The notes beneath the pieces were generated by a model, which was given only the letters and a program-made list of their open reading frames with translations, searched no databases and was not told the origin of the DNA. A stretch of 64,000 nt of DNA from an uncultured Alphaproteobacteria bacterium (GTDB taxonomy: Bacteria; Pseudomonadota; Alphaproteobacteria; HIMB59). Shown in pieces: positions 24,226-33,383 of this stretch (the first letter of the stretch is position 1; each line of letters starts with the position of its first letter). The DNA lies in contig CABZUC010000002.1 of NCBI GenBank assembly GCA_902528805.1, positions 1 through 64,000 on the forward strand, given 5' to 3'. A program made the position numbers and the translations under genes.

Positions 24226-25536
24226 ATGAAAATATTAAAAACGCTTACAGCAATAATTGCACTTTCTCTATTCGGGGCAAGTTATGCAAATGCTGGTTCT
24301 CACGCATATTCAGGCCCTGACCTGTCGGGAGAAAAATTAACAATCTTTGGTCCATGGTTGGCACCACAAGATGATGATTTCAGGGATGTCATATCAATAT
24401 TTGAAGCAGCAACTGGTGCGTCCGTCGAGTACGGGGGATCTGATGAGTTTGAATCAATTATTAATATTGACTGTCAAGCAGGAAGTCCAGCGGATATCGC
24501 TGTATTCCCTCAACCAGGATTAGCAGCAAATATTGCAGCGACTGGTTGTTTATCCCCGTTAGGTGATGATGTTAAACAAATGGTTCTTGATAACTATGCT
24601 GCAGGTCAATCTTGGGTAGACCTTACAACATATAAAGATCAGAATGGCTTTGACAAGTTCTATGGTGTTTTTTACAGAGTGAATGTAAAAAGTTTAGTGT
24701 GGTACTCACCAGATAACTTTGACGATAACGGTTATGAAATCCCAACAAGTATGGAAGGATTATTAGCATTAGCAGATCAAATGGTTAGTGATGGAAACAC
24801 ACCTTTCTGTATTGGATTAGGTTCTGGTGGAGCAACCGGTTGGCCAGCTACTGACTGGATGGAAGACATTATGTTAAGAACTCATTCACCAATAACTTAC
24901 GATCAGTGGGTGTCTAATGATATGAAGTTCAATGATCAAAGAGTGATCGATGCAATGGAATTCTTTGGTTCAATTGCATTAAATGACTCTTATGTTAATG
25001 GTGGAACTAAAGCTGTTGCTACAACTGACTTTAGAGACTCACCAAATGGGCTCTTTACTTCTCCTGCGGAGTGTATGATGCATAGACAAGCTAGCTTTAT
25101 TCCTGCCTTCTTTCCAGAAGGATCAGAGGCTGGTGTTGACTATGATTTCTTTTACTTTCCACCTTTTGAGTCTCAAGACTTAGGAAAACCTGTTTTAGGT
25201 GCTGGAACTCTAATGGCTCCTACCAATGACAGAAAGATAACCACTGAGTTCATGAAATTCTTGCTTCATACTGAAGCTAATGAAAGATTCATGGAAAAAG
25301 GTGGTTTTTTAACACCTCATAAGTATGTGGATATTGACAAATACTCCAGTGAAACATTTAAAGGTCTGCATGAGATTTTAATGAATGCAACAACCTTTAG
25401 ATTTGATGGATCAGACTTAATGCCAGGTTGGGTTGGAGCAGGATCTTTCTGGACAGGAATGGTTGATTACACTAACGGTAAGTCAGCTAAGGAAGTCGCA
25501 GACGAAATACAAGCTAGCTGGGAAGCTGGTCAATAA
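24226..25536 (+). CDS. aglE: alpha-glucoside-type ABC transporter, periplasmic binding protein
   Basis: A 436-residue family-1 solute-binding protein. A signal peptide of 23 residues ends ASYANA before GSHAYSGPDLSGEKL. LTIFGPWLAPQDDDFRDVI and ADIAVFPQPG fit the AglE branch, and the order of genes behind it (two permeases, GH4 enzyme, ATPase) matches the rhizobial agl operon. It captures an alpha-glucoside such as trehalose, sucrose or maltose; which one is not readable. A hairpin follows the gene, separating it from the permeases. Confidence 0.85.
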   Translation: MKILKTLTAIIALSLFGASYANAGSHAYSGPDLSGEKLTIFGPWLAPQDDDFRDVISIFEAATGASVEYGGSDEFESIINIDCQAGSPADIAVFPQPGLAANIAATGCLSPLGDDVKQMVLDNYAAGQSWVDLTTYKDQNGFDKFYGVFYRVNVKSLVWYSPDNFDDNGYEIPTSMEGLLALADQMVSDGNTPFCIGLGSGGATGWPATDWMEDIMLRTHSPITYDQWVSNDMKFNDQRVIDAMEFFGSIALNDSYVNGGTKAVATTDFRDSPNGLFTSPAECMMHRQASFIPAFFPEGSEAGVDYDFFYFPPFESQDLGKPVLGAGTLMAPTNDRKITTEFMKFLLHTEANERFMEKGGFLTPHKYVDIDKYSSETFKGLHEILMNATTFRFDGSDLMPGWVGAGSFWTGMVDYTNGKSAKEVADEIQASWEAGQ

Positions 25537-25555
25537 AAAAAAGTAATTTTCTTAT

Positions 25556-25584
25556 CTAAGGGCGAATAGTATATTTGCCCTTAG
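25556..25584 (+). terminator. hairpin between aglE and aglF (partial terminator or 3' stabiliser)
   Basis: CTAAGGGC (25556-25563) and GCCCTTAG (25577-25584) pair perfectly, and the inner bases extend the stem to about 13 pairs with a three-base loop. A short pyrimidine stretch (TTTCTC) follows instead of a strong T-run. In ABC operons such a structure after the binding-protein gene usually lowers downstream expression or protects the upstream mRNA. Confidence 0.65.
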
Positions 25585-25600
25585 TTTCTCTACATATCCT

Positions 25601-26584
25601 ATGAGTATATTTTCCCTTGCAATAACTGTTCTTATTGGTGTTCTTTTTTTTGTAGCATTTTTTCACTTTTCAAACTTTTTATTGGATTACTTTAGGGTAA
25701 AAGCTTCAAAAAAGCTTGCCTTAGAAAATTCAATTAGAGTTATAATTTTCATCGCACCTGCATTTATAGTGCTATTTGTCTTTATATTATATCCTGTCTT
25801 TGAAACTATTAGACTGAGCTTTTACGATAAGATAGGTGAAAACTTTGTAGGATTATACAACTACTCTTGGGCAATTAACGATCCTGATTTTAAACGAAGT
25901 ATCATTAATAACTTAGGATGGTTAATAGTAGTGCCGACTATGAGTACATTTTTTGGTTTAGTGATAGCAAATTTAGCAGATAGAGTCTGGTGGGGATCTA
26001 TTGCTAAATCAATTATATTTATGCCGATGGCAATTTCATTTGTTGGAGCAGGTGTAATTTGGAAATTTATGTATGATTACAGAGGTCCTGGTGATCAACA
26101 AATTGGACTTTTAAATGCCGTTGCAGTTGCATTGGGTTTCGAGCCGCAAGCTTGGTTAACAATACCCATTTGGAATAATCTTTTTTTAATGGCAATTATG
26201 ATATGGATACAAACAGGTCTTGCTCTTGTAATTTTTAGTGCTGCTCTTAGAAGTATTCCCAATGAAACATTGGATGCCGCACGAATTGACGGGGCAAGTG
26301 AACTTAAAATATTTTGGTCAATCATTGTTCCTTATTTAGAACAGACTATCTTGGTGATTTGGACCATTATCACAATCTTAGTGTTAAAAGTTTTCGACAT
26401 CATCTACGCCATGACAAATGGACAATGGCAAACTGAGGTATTAGCAAATCTCATGTACGATTGGATGTTTAGAGGCGGAGGCGACTCTGGAAGAGGAAGT
26501 GTACTTGCCTTTTGTATTTTAATCGGGGTCACTCCTATTTTAGCCTGGAACCTATACAGGCATAAACAAGACCAAAAAGTATGA
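25601..26584 (+). CDS. aglF: alpha-glucoside-type ABC transporter permease 1
   Basis: A 327-residue inner-membrane permease of the MalF type. An N-terminal helix is followed by RVIIFIAPAFIVLFVFILYPVF and five further helices. The cytoplasmic EAA loop reads DAARIDGASELKIFWSIIVP, the site that docks on the ATPase. Like other AglF proteins it has an extra amphipathic N-terminal stretch. It starts after the post-aglE hairpin and overlaps aglG by four bases. Confidence 0.87.
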   Translation: MSIFSLAITVLIGVLFFVAFFHFSNFLLDYFRVKASKKLALENSIRVIIFIAPAFIVLFVFILYPVFETIRLSFYDKIGENFVGLYNYSWAINDPDFKRSIINNLGWLIVVPTMSTFFGLVIANLADRVWWGSIAKSIIFMPMAISFVGAGVIWKFMYDYRGPGDQQIGLLNAVAVALGFEPQAWLTIPIWNNLFLMAIMIWIQTGLALVIFSAALRSIPNETLDAARIDGASELKIFWSIIVPYLEQTILVIWTIITILVLKVFDIIYAMTNGQWQTEVLANLMYDWMFRGGGDSGRGSVLAFCILIGVTPILAWNLYRHKQDQKV

Positions 26585-27720
26585 AAAAAATTACATTTAC
26601 TTCAGTATTATCACAACTTTTATTACTTTTTTTTGTAGTAGCATGGATTGTTCCTACTTTTGGATTATTTATCAGCTCTTTAAGGGACAAGGACGTATTG
26701 GCCATCAGTGGTTGGTGGACATCCTTTACTACCACAGAAATTAACGAGATTTATCGAACTGAAGGTAAGGATGCTCAGATCAAAGAGGGGAATTATTATT
26801 TTATTAAAAGTAACTTATTCGATGGGGGTCAAGAAAAAGAGATTTTTCGTTTTGGAGTAACATCTAAGAACATTGACGAATACAAAGTTGGCGAGACCGC
26901 ACTATTTAAAGATCAGACAGAAATAACAGTTTTTGAAAACGGCGATTATGTATGGAAATCAAAAGAGGAATTTAAAAAGAAAAAAGGTAAAAGGATTTTT
27001 GTGTCTGCTAAGAGTCCGCCTAGCTTTACACTTGATAATTATAAAGAGGTACTTCTTAAAGAAGGATTAGGGCAGGCTTTTTTAAATACATTAGCAGTTG
27101 CACTCCCTGCAACTCTAATACCTTTAATTATATGTTCTTATTTTGCATACGCACTTACTTGGATGAAATTTTATGGGAGAGATATTTTGTTGGCCACAAT
27201 AATTGCCTCACTTGTTGTTCCGTTGCAGATGTGTCTAATACCTGTGTTAACAATTTATAATGACTTTGGAGCATTGTTTGGAGTCAGTGCAAAATCTTTT
27301 CCTGGTATTTGGATGGCGCATACTGGATTTGGTCTCGCTTCAACTACTTTTTTGTTATGGAATTTTTTAAAAACACTCCCAAGCGAAATGATCGAGGCGG
27401 CTAGAGTTGATGGGGCAACGCATTACGATACTTTTATAAAAATTGTAGTTCCATTATCAATACCCTCCTTCGCATCTATTTTTATCTTACAATTTTTATG
27501 GGTATGGAATGATTTACTCGTAGGTTTAGTTTTTTTAGATAAACATCCAAGTGAAATTATTTTAACAGCAAAGCTAAAAGAGCTTCTTGGGTCAAGAGGA
27601 GAAAACTGGGAGATACTAACAACTGGTGCTTTTGTCTCAATGACTGTGCCATTATTTATTTTCTTTTCTCTTCAAAGATACTTTATAAGAGGATTGGTAG
27701 CAGGATCTATAAAAGGGTGA
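26581..27720 (+). CDS. aglG: alpha-glucoside-type ABC transporter permease 2
   Basis: A 379-residue MalG-type permease. The first helix is separated from the rest by a soluble insertion of about 120 residues (roughly 45-165), which is characteristic of AglG and presumably faces the periplasm to contact AglE. The EAA loop is EAARVDGATHYDTFIKIVVP and the C-terminus is FIRGLVAGSIKG, a typical MalG ending. It overlaps aglF by four bases and the GH4 gene by four bases (GTGA). Confidence 0.87.
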   Translation: MKKITFTSVLSQLLLLFFVVAWIVPTFGLFISSLRDKDVLAISGWWTSFTTTEINEIYRTEGKDAQIKEGNYYFIKSNLFDGGQEKEIFRFGVTSKNIDEYKVGETALFKDQTEITVFENGDYVWKSKEEFKKKKGKRIFVSAKSPPSFTLDNYKEVLLKEGLGQAFLNTLAVALPATLIPLIICSYFAYALTWMKFYGRDILLATIIASLVVPLQMCLIPVLTIYNDFGALFGVSAKSFPGIWMAHTGFGLASTTFLLWNFLKTLPSEMIEAARVDGATHYDTFIKIVVPLSIPSFASIFILQFLWVWNDLLVGLVFLDKHPSEIILTAKLKELLGSRGENWEILTTGAFVSMTVPLFIFFSLQRYFIRGLVAGSIKG

Positions 27721-29033
27721 GTAATAGAATAGTAATAATTGGTGCTGGAAGCACAAACTTTGGTCTTGGAATTGTTGGTGATTTTTTTAAATCAAAAATT
27801 CTCTCTGGCTCAACATTGGTCTTACACGATATTAATTCTGAAACCTTAAAAAATACCCATAACATTGCACTTTCTTTCAAAGAAAAGCTCGGCGTGGACT
27901 TTAATATAGTATCGACAACCTCTCGAACAGAGGCTCTCCAAAATGCTGATTTTTGTCTTATATCTATAGAAGTGGGGAGTAGATTTGATCTTTGGGAGCA
28001 AGATTGGAAAGTTCCACTTCAATATGGGATCAAACAGGTCTATGGAGAAAATGGTGGACCTGGGGGACTATTTCATGCAATGCGTCAAATACCAGCCATT
28101 ATAAAAATTTGTGAGGATATTGAAAAAATTTGTCCAGAGGCATTTATATTTAGTTACTCAAATCCCATGCAACGTATATGCCATGCATTGACCACGCGTT
28201 TTCCAAATTTAAAAATCACAGGCTTGTGTCATGAAATTGCTTCTATGAGCCGTCAACTTCCTACGCTGATGGAAACTGATTTAGACAATATTCAATTTGA
28301 AGCTGGGGGTTTGAATCACTTTAGTATTTTATTACAAGCAACTTATAAAGACTCTGGCAAAGATGGATATCCCTTAATTAATAAAAACTTTGAGGGTTAT
28401 TATTCTGATTTAGTCAATGATCATGAAGGATTTTTTTCTAATGCCGGTGCAGAGAGAGGTTTATTTTTTGAGTTATTTAAAAGGTATGGATATTTACCAA
28501 TTACAACGGATAGTCATTTAGGTGAATATTTATCTTGGGCTTATAGTGTTGCTGACCATGATGGAATTTTAGACTTTTACGACAAATATAAAAAAAGATG
28601 TTTGTCATTTTTTTCAAACGATGGCTATGAACAATTTTTTGATATGAGTCACCCTGAGCCTCATGAAAGAGCGATACCAATTATTGAGAGTATTGTGGCA
28701 GACTTAAATCTGTTAGAGCATGCCGTAAACATAAAGAATGAGAATTTCATTAAGTGTTTGCCAAATGATATTGTTGTTGAAGTGCCTGCCATAATAAATA
28801 AGACAGGTGTTCATGGTAAAAGATTAGATAATTATCCTGAGCCTTTTGGTGCTCTTCTAAATGCGCAAGTAGGCACAATTCAATTGACTACAAAGGCAAT
28901 ATTAAATGAATCTAAACAAACTGCTATTCATGCTCTTTTGGCTGACCCACTTGTGGAAAATCCAAACTCAGTAGCTTCTTTAATGGATACAATGATAGAA
29001 TTTCAAAAAGAGCACCTGGGTTATTTGAAATAA
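27717..29033 (+). CDS. glycoside hydrolase family 4 enzyme (alpha-glucosidase/galactosidase-like)
   Basis: A 438-residue GH4 enzyme, the NAD- and metal-dependent glycosidases that cleave by transient oxidation at C3. It opens IVIIGAGSTNFGLGIVGD (NAD fold). YSNPMQRICHA, GLCHEIASMSR (the metal-ligand cysteine) and GLNHFS (the metal-ligand histidine) are in the expected order, and YGENGGPGG is also typical. In the agl operon this position is held by the alpha-glucosidase AglA, so hydrolysis of the imported sugar is likely. It starts with GTG overlapping the aglG stop. Confidence 0.87.
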   Translation: MSNRIVIIGAGSTNFGLGIVGDFFKSKILSGSTLVLHDINSETLKNTHNIALSFKEKLGVDFNIVSTTSRTEALQNADFCLISIEVGSRFDLWEQDWKVPLQYGIKQVYGENGGPGGLFHAMRQIPAIIKICEDIEKICPEAFIFSYSNPMQRICHALTTRFPNLKITGLCHEIASMSRQLPTLMETDLDNIQFEAGGLNHFSILLQATYKDSGKDGYPLINKNFEGYYSDLVNDHEGFFSNAGAERGLFFELFKRYGYLPITTDSHLGEYLSWAYSVADHDGILDFYDKYKKRCLSFFSNDGYEQFFDMSHPEPHERAIPIIESIVADLNLLEHAVNIKNENFIKCLPNDIVVEVPAIINKTGVHGKRLDNYPEPFGALLNAQVGTIQLTTKAILNESKQTAIHALLADPLVENPNSVASLMDTMIEFQKEHLGYLK

Positions 29034-29045
29034 AATAAAAATTTA

Positions 29046-30200
29046 ATGTTTAAATCCATAGAAAATTGTAACAACGTTGATGATTTTAGAAACCTAGCTA
29101 AGCAAAAATTACCTAGTCCAATATTTCATTACATTGATGGTGCAGCTGACGATGAAGCTACCTATAAGAGAAATACTCTTGCTTACAATGATTGTGACTT
29201 AGTTCCTAATGTTTTAGCTGGGGTTAAAAAAATTGATATGACCACTGCTATTTTGGGGAAAAAATTAGATATGCCAATATATTGTGCGCCTACTGCACTT
29301 CAGCGACTTTTTCATCACGAGGGAGAAATTGGGGTAGGAAAAGCTGCAGAAAAATTTGGAACTATGTTTGGGGTTTCCTCTTTAGGCACAGCAAGTATTG
29401 AGGAAATTGCTAAACAAATTTCTTCTCCAAAATTATTTCAACTCTATGTCCACAAAGATCAAGGTCTAAATAAAAGTCTCATAGAGTCTTGTAAAGAATT
29501 TAAATATGATGCACTAGCAGTGACAGTTGACACAGCTGTTGGAGGAAATAGGGAGAGAGATTTAAAAACAGGTTTTACTATTCCGATGAAATTATCGTTT
29601 AAAAGTTTTATTAGTTTCATTAGTCATCCCTCTTGGGCTTATAATTATTTTACGAAACCTAAGTGGGAATTAAGTAATTTAAAAAAACATATTGCAGAGG
29701 GCACGAATGTTATGACAAGTGTTGGTGATTATTTCACGAAAATGCTTGATAATTCTCTAGACTGGAAGGGTATAGAAACAATTAATAAACACTGGGGAGG
29801 ACAATTCGCTTTAAAAGGAATTATGTCTGTAGAAGATGCTAAAAAAGCTATTGACGTAGGAGCCTCGGCAATCATGTTATCTAATCATGGGGGAAGACAG
29901 TTGGATGGTTCTAGATCACCATTTGATCAATTATCTGAAATTGTAGATGCAGTCGGTGATAAAATCGATGTAATTTGTGAGGGGGGGATAAGAAGAGGCA
30001 CTCATATTTTAAAAGCATTATCTTTAGGGGCTAAGGCTTGCTCTGGTGGTAGAATGTATTTATATGCTTTAGCTGTTGGTGGACAAAAAGGAGTAGAAAG
30101 AGCTCTAGGTAATTTAAAGAAAGAAATTGAGAGAGATATGATTTTGATGGGTGTTTCAAGTATTGATCAACTATCAAAGAAAAATATTAAATTTCGATGA
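29046..30200 (+). CDS. FMN-dependent alpha-hydroxy acid dehydrogenase (LldD-like)
   Basis: A 384-residue TIM-barrel flavoprotein of the lactate dehydrogenase/glycolate oxidase family. It contains PIYCAPTALQRLFHHEGE, SNHGGRQLDGSRSP with the catalytic His and Arg, and ICEGGIRRGTHILKALSLGA, the FMN phosphate site. It oxidises an L-2-hydroxy acid, with lactate the common substrate, passing electrons to quinone or cytochrome. Its location inside the sugar-transport operon, between the GH4 gene and the ATPase, is unusual and may reflect processing of a sugar-derived acid. That link is inference. Confidence 0.87.
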   Translation: MFKSIENCNNVDDFRNLAKQKLPSPIFHYIDGAADDEATYKRNTLAYNDCDLVPNVLAGVKKIDMTTAILGKKLDMPIYCAPTALQRLFHHEGEIGVGKAAEKFGTMFGVSSLGTASIEEIAKQISSPKLFQLYVHKDQGLNKSLIESCKEFKYDALAVTVDTAVGGNRERDLKTGFTIPMKLSFKSFISFISHPSWAYNYFTKPKWELSNLKKHIAEGTNVMTSVGDYFTKMLDNSLDWKGIETINKHWGGQFALKGIMSVEDAKKAIDVGASAIMLSNHGGRQLDGSRSPFDQLSEIVDAVGDKIDVICEGGIRRGTHILKALSLGAKACSGGRMYLYALAVGGQKGVERALGNLKKEIERDMILMGVSSIDQLSKKNIKFR

Positions 30201-30241
30201 ATGATTTTTTTAAAAAAACAAAGTAAAATTATATTTGAAAT

Positions 30242-31318
30242 ATGGCATCCATTAACATTAAATCTTTAAATAAATTTTATGGCAAAACACATGTGATTAA
30301 GAATTTTTCTTTGGACATAAAAGATCAATCATTCACTACTTTAGTTGGCCCTTCTGGATGTGGTAAATCAACATTATTGAGAATGATAGCAGGTTTAGAA
30401 GAAATAAATTCTGGAACTATCTCTATAAATGACAGGGAAGTTAACGATTTATCACCTAAGGATAGGAATATAGCTATGGTTTTTCAATCCTATGCTTTGT
30501 ATCCCCACATGACAGTTTTTGACAATATGGCGTTTGGCCTAAAATTAGAAAAAAGATCTAAAGAAGAAATTAATGAGCGGGTTTTAGAAGCTGCAAAAAC
30601 ACTTCAAATACAAGACTACTTAGAGCGTAAACCCAAACAATTATCTGGAGGTCAACGTCAACGTGTAGCTATCGGAAGAGCTATTACAAGAAAACCTCAG
30701 GTTTTTCTTTTTGATGAGCCTTTATCTAACCTAGACGCAGCTTTGAGAGTTCAAATGAGAATTGAATTAGCAAAATTACATGAGCAACTCAATACCACAA
30801 TGGTTTATGTTACCCATGATCAAACTGAAGCAATGACTCTCTCTAATGAAATTGTAGTCTTAGATCAAGGAGAGATTTCTCAACAAGGGGACCCCATAGA
30901 ACTTTACAATAAACCAAGTAATTTATTTGTAGCAGGATTTATTGGTTCGCCGAAAATGAATTTTATCCCTGCTCAATACAAATCATCTTCAAGTGAAAGT
31001 ACAGAGGTAAAAGCTCTTGGGACTAACTTAATTCTCCCAAAAAAGACAACAAGTCAATCAGATGAAAAAGTCACATTTGGTATACGACCAGAAGATATTC
31101 ATATAACAGCTGAATCAGATCATGACTGGGAAAGCAAAGCGTTTGTTGTTGAGAAATTAGGTTCAAATACTTTTATATATTTAGAACATGATAATGAGCC
31201 AGTCGTTGTTGAAGCACCTGGAGATAGTCCTGTTAAAGTTGGCGATACTATTAAAGTGAAATTTGATTTAGATAGATCTAATTTATTCAATTCTCAAAAT
31301 ACTAATATAATTGGATAA
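30242..31318 (+). CDS. aglK: sugar ABC transporter ATP-binding protein (AglK/UgpC-like)
   Basis: A 358-residue MalK-type ATPase energising the AglFG permease. The Walker A motif is GPSGCGKST, the Q-loop is VFQSYALYPHMT, the signature is LSGGQRQRVAIGRA, and Walker B is VFLFDEPLSNLDAALR. The switch histidine sits in YVTHDQTEAMTL, and from about residue 240 a regulatory TOBE domain follows. It is separated from the permeases by the GH4 and dehydrogenase genes but on the same strand and transcript direction. GH1 follows with an eight-base overlap. Confidence 0.9.
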   Translation: MASINIKSLNKFYGKTHVIKNFSLDIKDQSFTTLVGPSGCGKSTLLRMIAGLEEINSGTISINDREVNDLSPKDRNIAMVFQSYALYPHMTVFDNMAFGLKLEKRSKEEINERVLEAAKTLQIQDYLERKPKQLSGGQRQRVAIGRAITRKPQVFLFDEPLSNLDAALRVQMRIELAKLHEQLNTTMVYVTHDQTEAMTLSNEIVVLDQGEISQQGDPIELYNKPSNLFVAGFIGSPKMNFIPAQYKSSSSESTEVKALGTNLILPKKTTSQSDEKVTFGIRPEDIHITAESDHDWESKAFVVEKLGSNTFIYLEHDNEPVVVEAPGDSPVKVGDTIKVKFDLDRSNLFNSQNTNIIG

Positions 31319-32639
31319 CCTTTCTGTTCTAAAGGATTTTCCAGATAATTTCACCTTTGGTGCCGCCACTTCATCGTATCAAATAGAAGGCAATAGTTAT
31401 GGAAGGTGTGGAAAATCTATTTGGGATGAATTCGCCCAAAAAAAATTAAAAGGCATTGATGGTTTAAAAGCTTGTAATCACTATGAGTATTTTAGAGAAG
31501 ATATTAAACTCATAAAAGACCTTGGATTTAAAGCTTATCGTTTTTCTTTTGCCTGGCCAAGATTGTTTCCTGAAAATAATTCTAATTCTAATGAGGAAGG
31601 TGTCGATTTCTATAATCGACTTTTGGATGAGATTTTAAACAATGACTTAGAGCCTTTTCCTACTCTTTATCATTGGGATTTGCCTATTCGTTTCTCGAGA
31701 ATGGGTGGTTGGGAAAATCTAGATACCTGTAAGCATTTTGCTGATTACTCATATTTTGTCTCTCAGCAATTTGGAGATAAATTTGAGAAAGTTGCAACTA
31801 TTAATGAACCATGGTGTGTCTCATGGCTGAGCCATTATTTAGGGGAACATGCACCTGGCAAGAATGACCTAAAGTCAGCCGTCTTAACTATGCATAATGT
31901 TTTATTAGCACATGGTTTGTCTCTACAAGCCTTGAAATCTAATAGACCTCATAAAATTGGGATTGTGCTTAATAATCAGTACGCAGAACCTTTTAATCAA
32001 GAACCCGATAACTTAAATGCGTTACAATTATTTGATGAAATCCACAATCGATGGTTTTCCGATGCTATTTTTAAAGGGAGCTATCCAAAATTAGCACTAG
32101 AGGTTTTAGGAAATAATTTATCTAAAAATTTTAATGAGGATTTAAAAATAATCTCTCATCCTTTAGGGTGGGTTGGCCTCAATTATTATACGAGGTCAAT
32201 TATCAAACATAAAAAATCTGAGGATGGTATTGATTATGAAACACTCAGGGGGTCATTAAAAAAAACTGATATGGATTGGGAGTTTTACCCAACAGGTTTG
32301 AGTTATTTTATAAAACGAATATCTAACGAGTACAGTAATCAAATTCCTATTTATATTACTGAAAATGGAATGGCCAATAATGATGAGTTGAATGCTAGGA
32401 ATGAGGTTAATGATTTAGACCGAGTTGAGTATTTTCATTTACATCTTCAAGAAATTTTAAATTGTTTAAAAGAAGGTTTAAATGTTAAAGGATATTTTGC
32501 CTGGTCATTACTTGATAATTACGAATGGGCGTTTGGGTACTCGAAAAGATTTGGATTAGTTTTTGTAGATTTTGAAAATTTTAAAAGAATTCCAAAAAAA
32601 TCTTATTATGAATTTTCAAAATTTTTAAATAGAAATTAA
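31311..32639 (+). CDS. glycoside hydrolase family 1 beta-glucosidase
   Basis: A 442-residue GH1 enzyme. The N-terminal FPDNFTFGAATSSYQIEG is diagnostic. The acid/base glutamate is in TINEPW and the nucleophile in YITENG, and GYFAWSLLDNYEWAFGYSKRFGLV is the usual C-terminal block. It hydrolyses beta-linked disaccharides or aryl glucosides. No ATG exists near the N-terminus, so the TTG at 31311 within the aglK 3' end is the start. With the GH4 enzyme it suggests that both alpha- and beta-glucosides are used. The 3' end is five bases from a convergent SDR gene. Confidence 0.9.
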   Translation: MDNLSVLKDFPDNFTFGAATSSYQIEGNSYGRCGKSIWDEFAQKKLKGIDGLKACNHYEYFREDIKLIKDLGFKAYRFSFAWPRLFPENNSNSNEEGVDFYNRLLDEILNNDLEPFPTLYHWDLPIRFSRMGGWENLDTCKHFADYSYFVSQQFGDKFEKVATINEPWCVSWLSHYLGEHAPGKNDLKSAVLTMHNVLLAHGLSLQALKSNRPHKIGIVLNNQYAEPFNQEPDNLNALQLFDEIHNRWFSDAIFKGSYPKLALEVLGNNLSKNFNEDLKIISHPLGWVGLNYYTRSIIKHKKSEDGIDYETLRGSLKKTDMDWEFYPTGLSYFIKRISNEYSNQIPIYITENGMANNDELNARNEVNDLDRVEYFHLHLQEILNCLKEGLNVKGYFAWSLLDNYEWAFGYSKRFGLVFVDFENFKRIPKKSYYEFSKFLNRN

Positions 32640-32644
32640 ATTTC

Positions 32645-33379
32645 TTATCTTATGCTTCTGCCACCATCGACAGGTATTGTAAGTCCCGTCATAAATGAGG
32701 ATGCTTCACTTGCTAAAAAATAAATTACAGTTGCAACCTCTTTGGGTTTGCCTATTCTTCCAATAGGATGGTTTTCTCTCATTCTTTTTTCATACTCTTT
32801 TGATGACAAATCTTTTTTAAAGGAAGCTAACATTGGTGTATCTATAGCGCCTGGGGCAACTGCATTAACTCTAATATTATGTTGGGATAAATCGAGAGCA
32901 AGAGAGGCAGTAAAAGATATTATTGCACTCTTGGATGTTGCATAAGCCAACATATTTTTTACTCCTCGAACACTATTTATTGAAGCTAAGTTTATAATGG
33001 ATGAATTTTTTGCTTTTTTTAAGAAGGGTAAAATGTGCTTACATGAAAGAAAGGTACCAGTAACGTTATTATTGAAGTGATAAGACCAGTCATTCATAGA
33101 GGTTGTCTCTAAGTTTCCACTTAATCTGACACCAGCGCTATTAACTAAGACATCAATTTTTTTATATTTATCCTTGATATGAGAAGTCAGATTTTCCCAC
33201 TCTAAATTATTAGTAATATCAATCTTATGATATTCAATACCTTTTATATCTTTGTTCTTATTGTTTTTAAGACAGGTTCCTATAACTCTGTAGCCATTAT
33301 CCAGAAATACTTTAGTAGTACTTTTTCCAATACCTGACTCAGCTCCAGTTATTAAAACGATTTTTTTTTTGGATACCAA
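32645..33379 (-). CDS. short-chain dehydrogenase/reductase
   Basis: A classical SDR. It opens KIVLITGAESGIGKS (NAD(P) binding), has NSAGVR, a catalytic serine in IINLASINSV and the Y-x-x-x-K as YATSKS. APGAIDTPM and PVDGGRS close the chain. No ATG is available: the frame is open from a TTG at 33421 inside iolD, but the TTG at 33379, five bases past the iolD stop, gives a normal 244-residue SDR without an unrelated leader and is preferred. Oxidation of a sugar or polyol is likely from context. The substrate is unknown. Confidence 0.82.
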   Translation of the reverse strand: MVSKKKIVLITGAESGIGKSTTKVFLDNGYRVIGTCLKNNKNKDIKGIEYHKIDITNNLEWENLTSHIKDKYKKIDVLVNSAGVRLSGNLETTSMNDWSYHFNNNVTGTFLSCKHILPFLKKAKNSSIINLASINSVRGVKNMLAYATSKSAIISFTASLALDLSQHNIRVNAVAPGAIDTPMLASFKKDLSSKEYEKRMRENHPIGRIGKPKEVATVIYFLASEASSFMTGLTIPVDGGRSIR

Positions 33380-33383
33380 AAAA

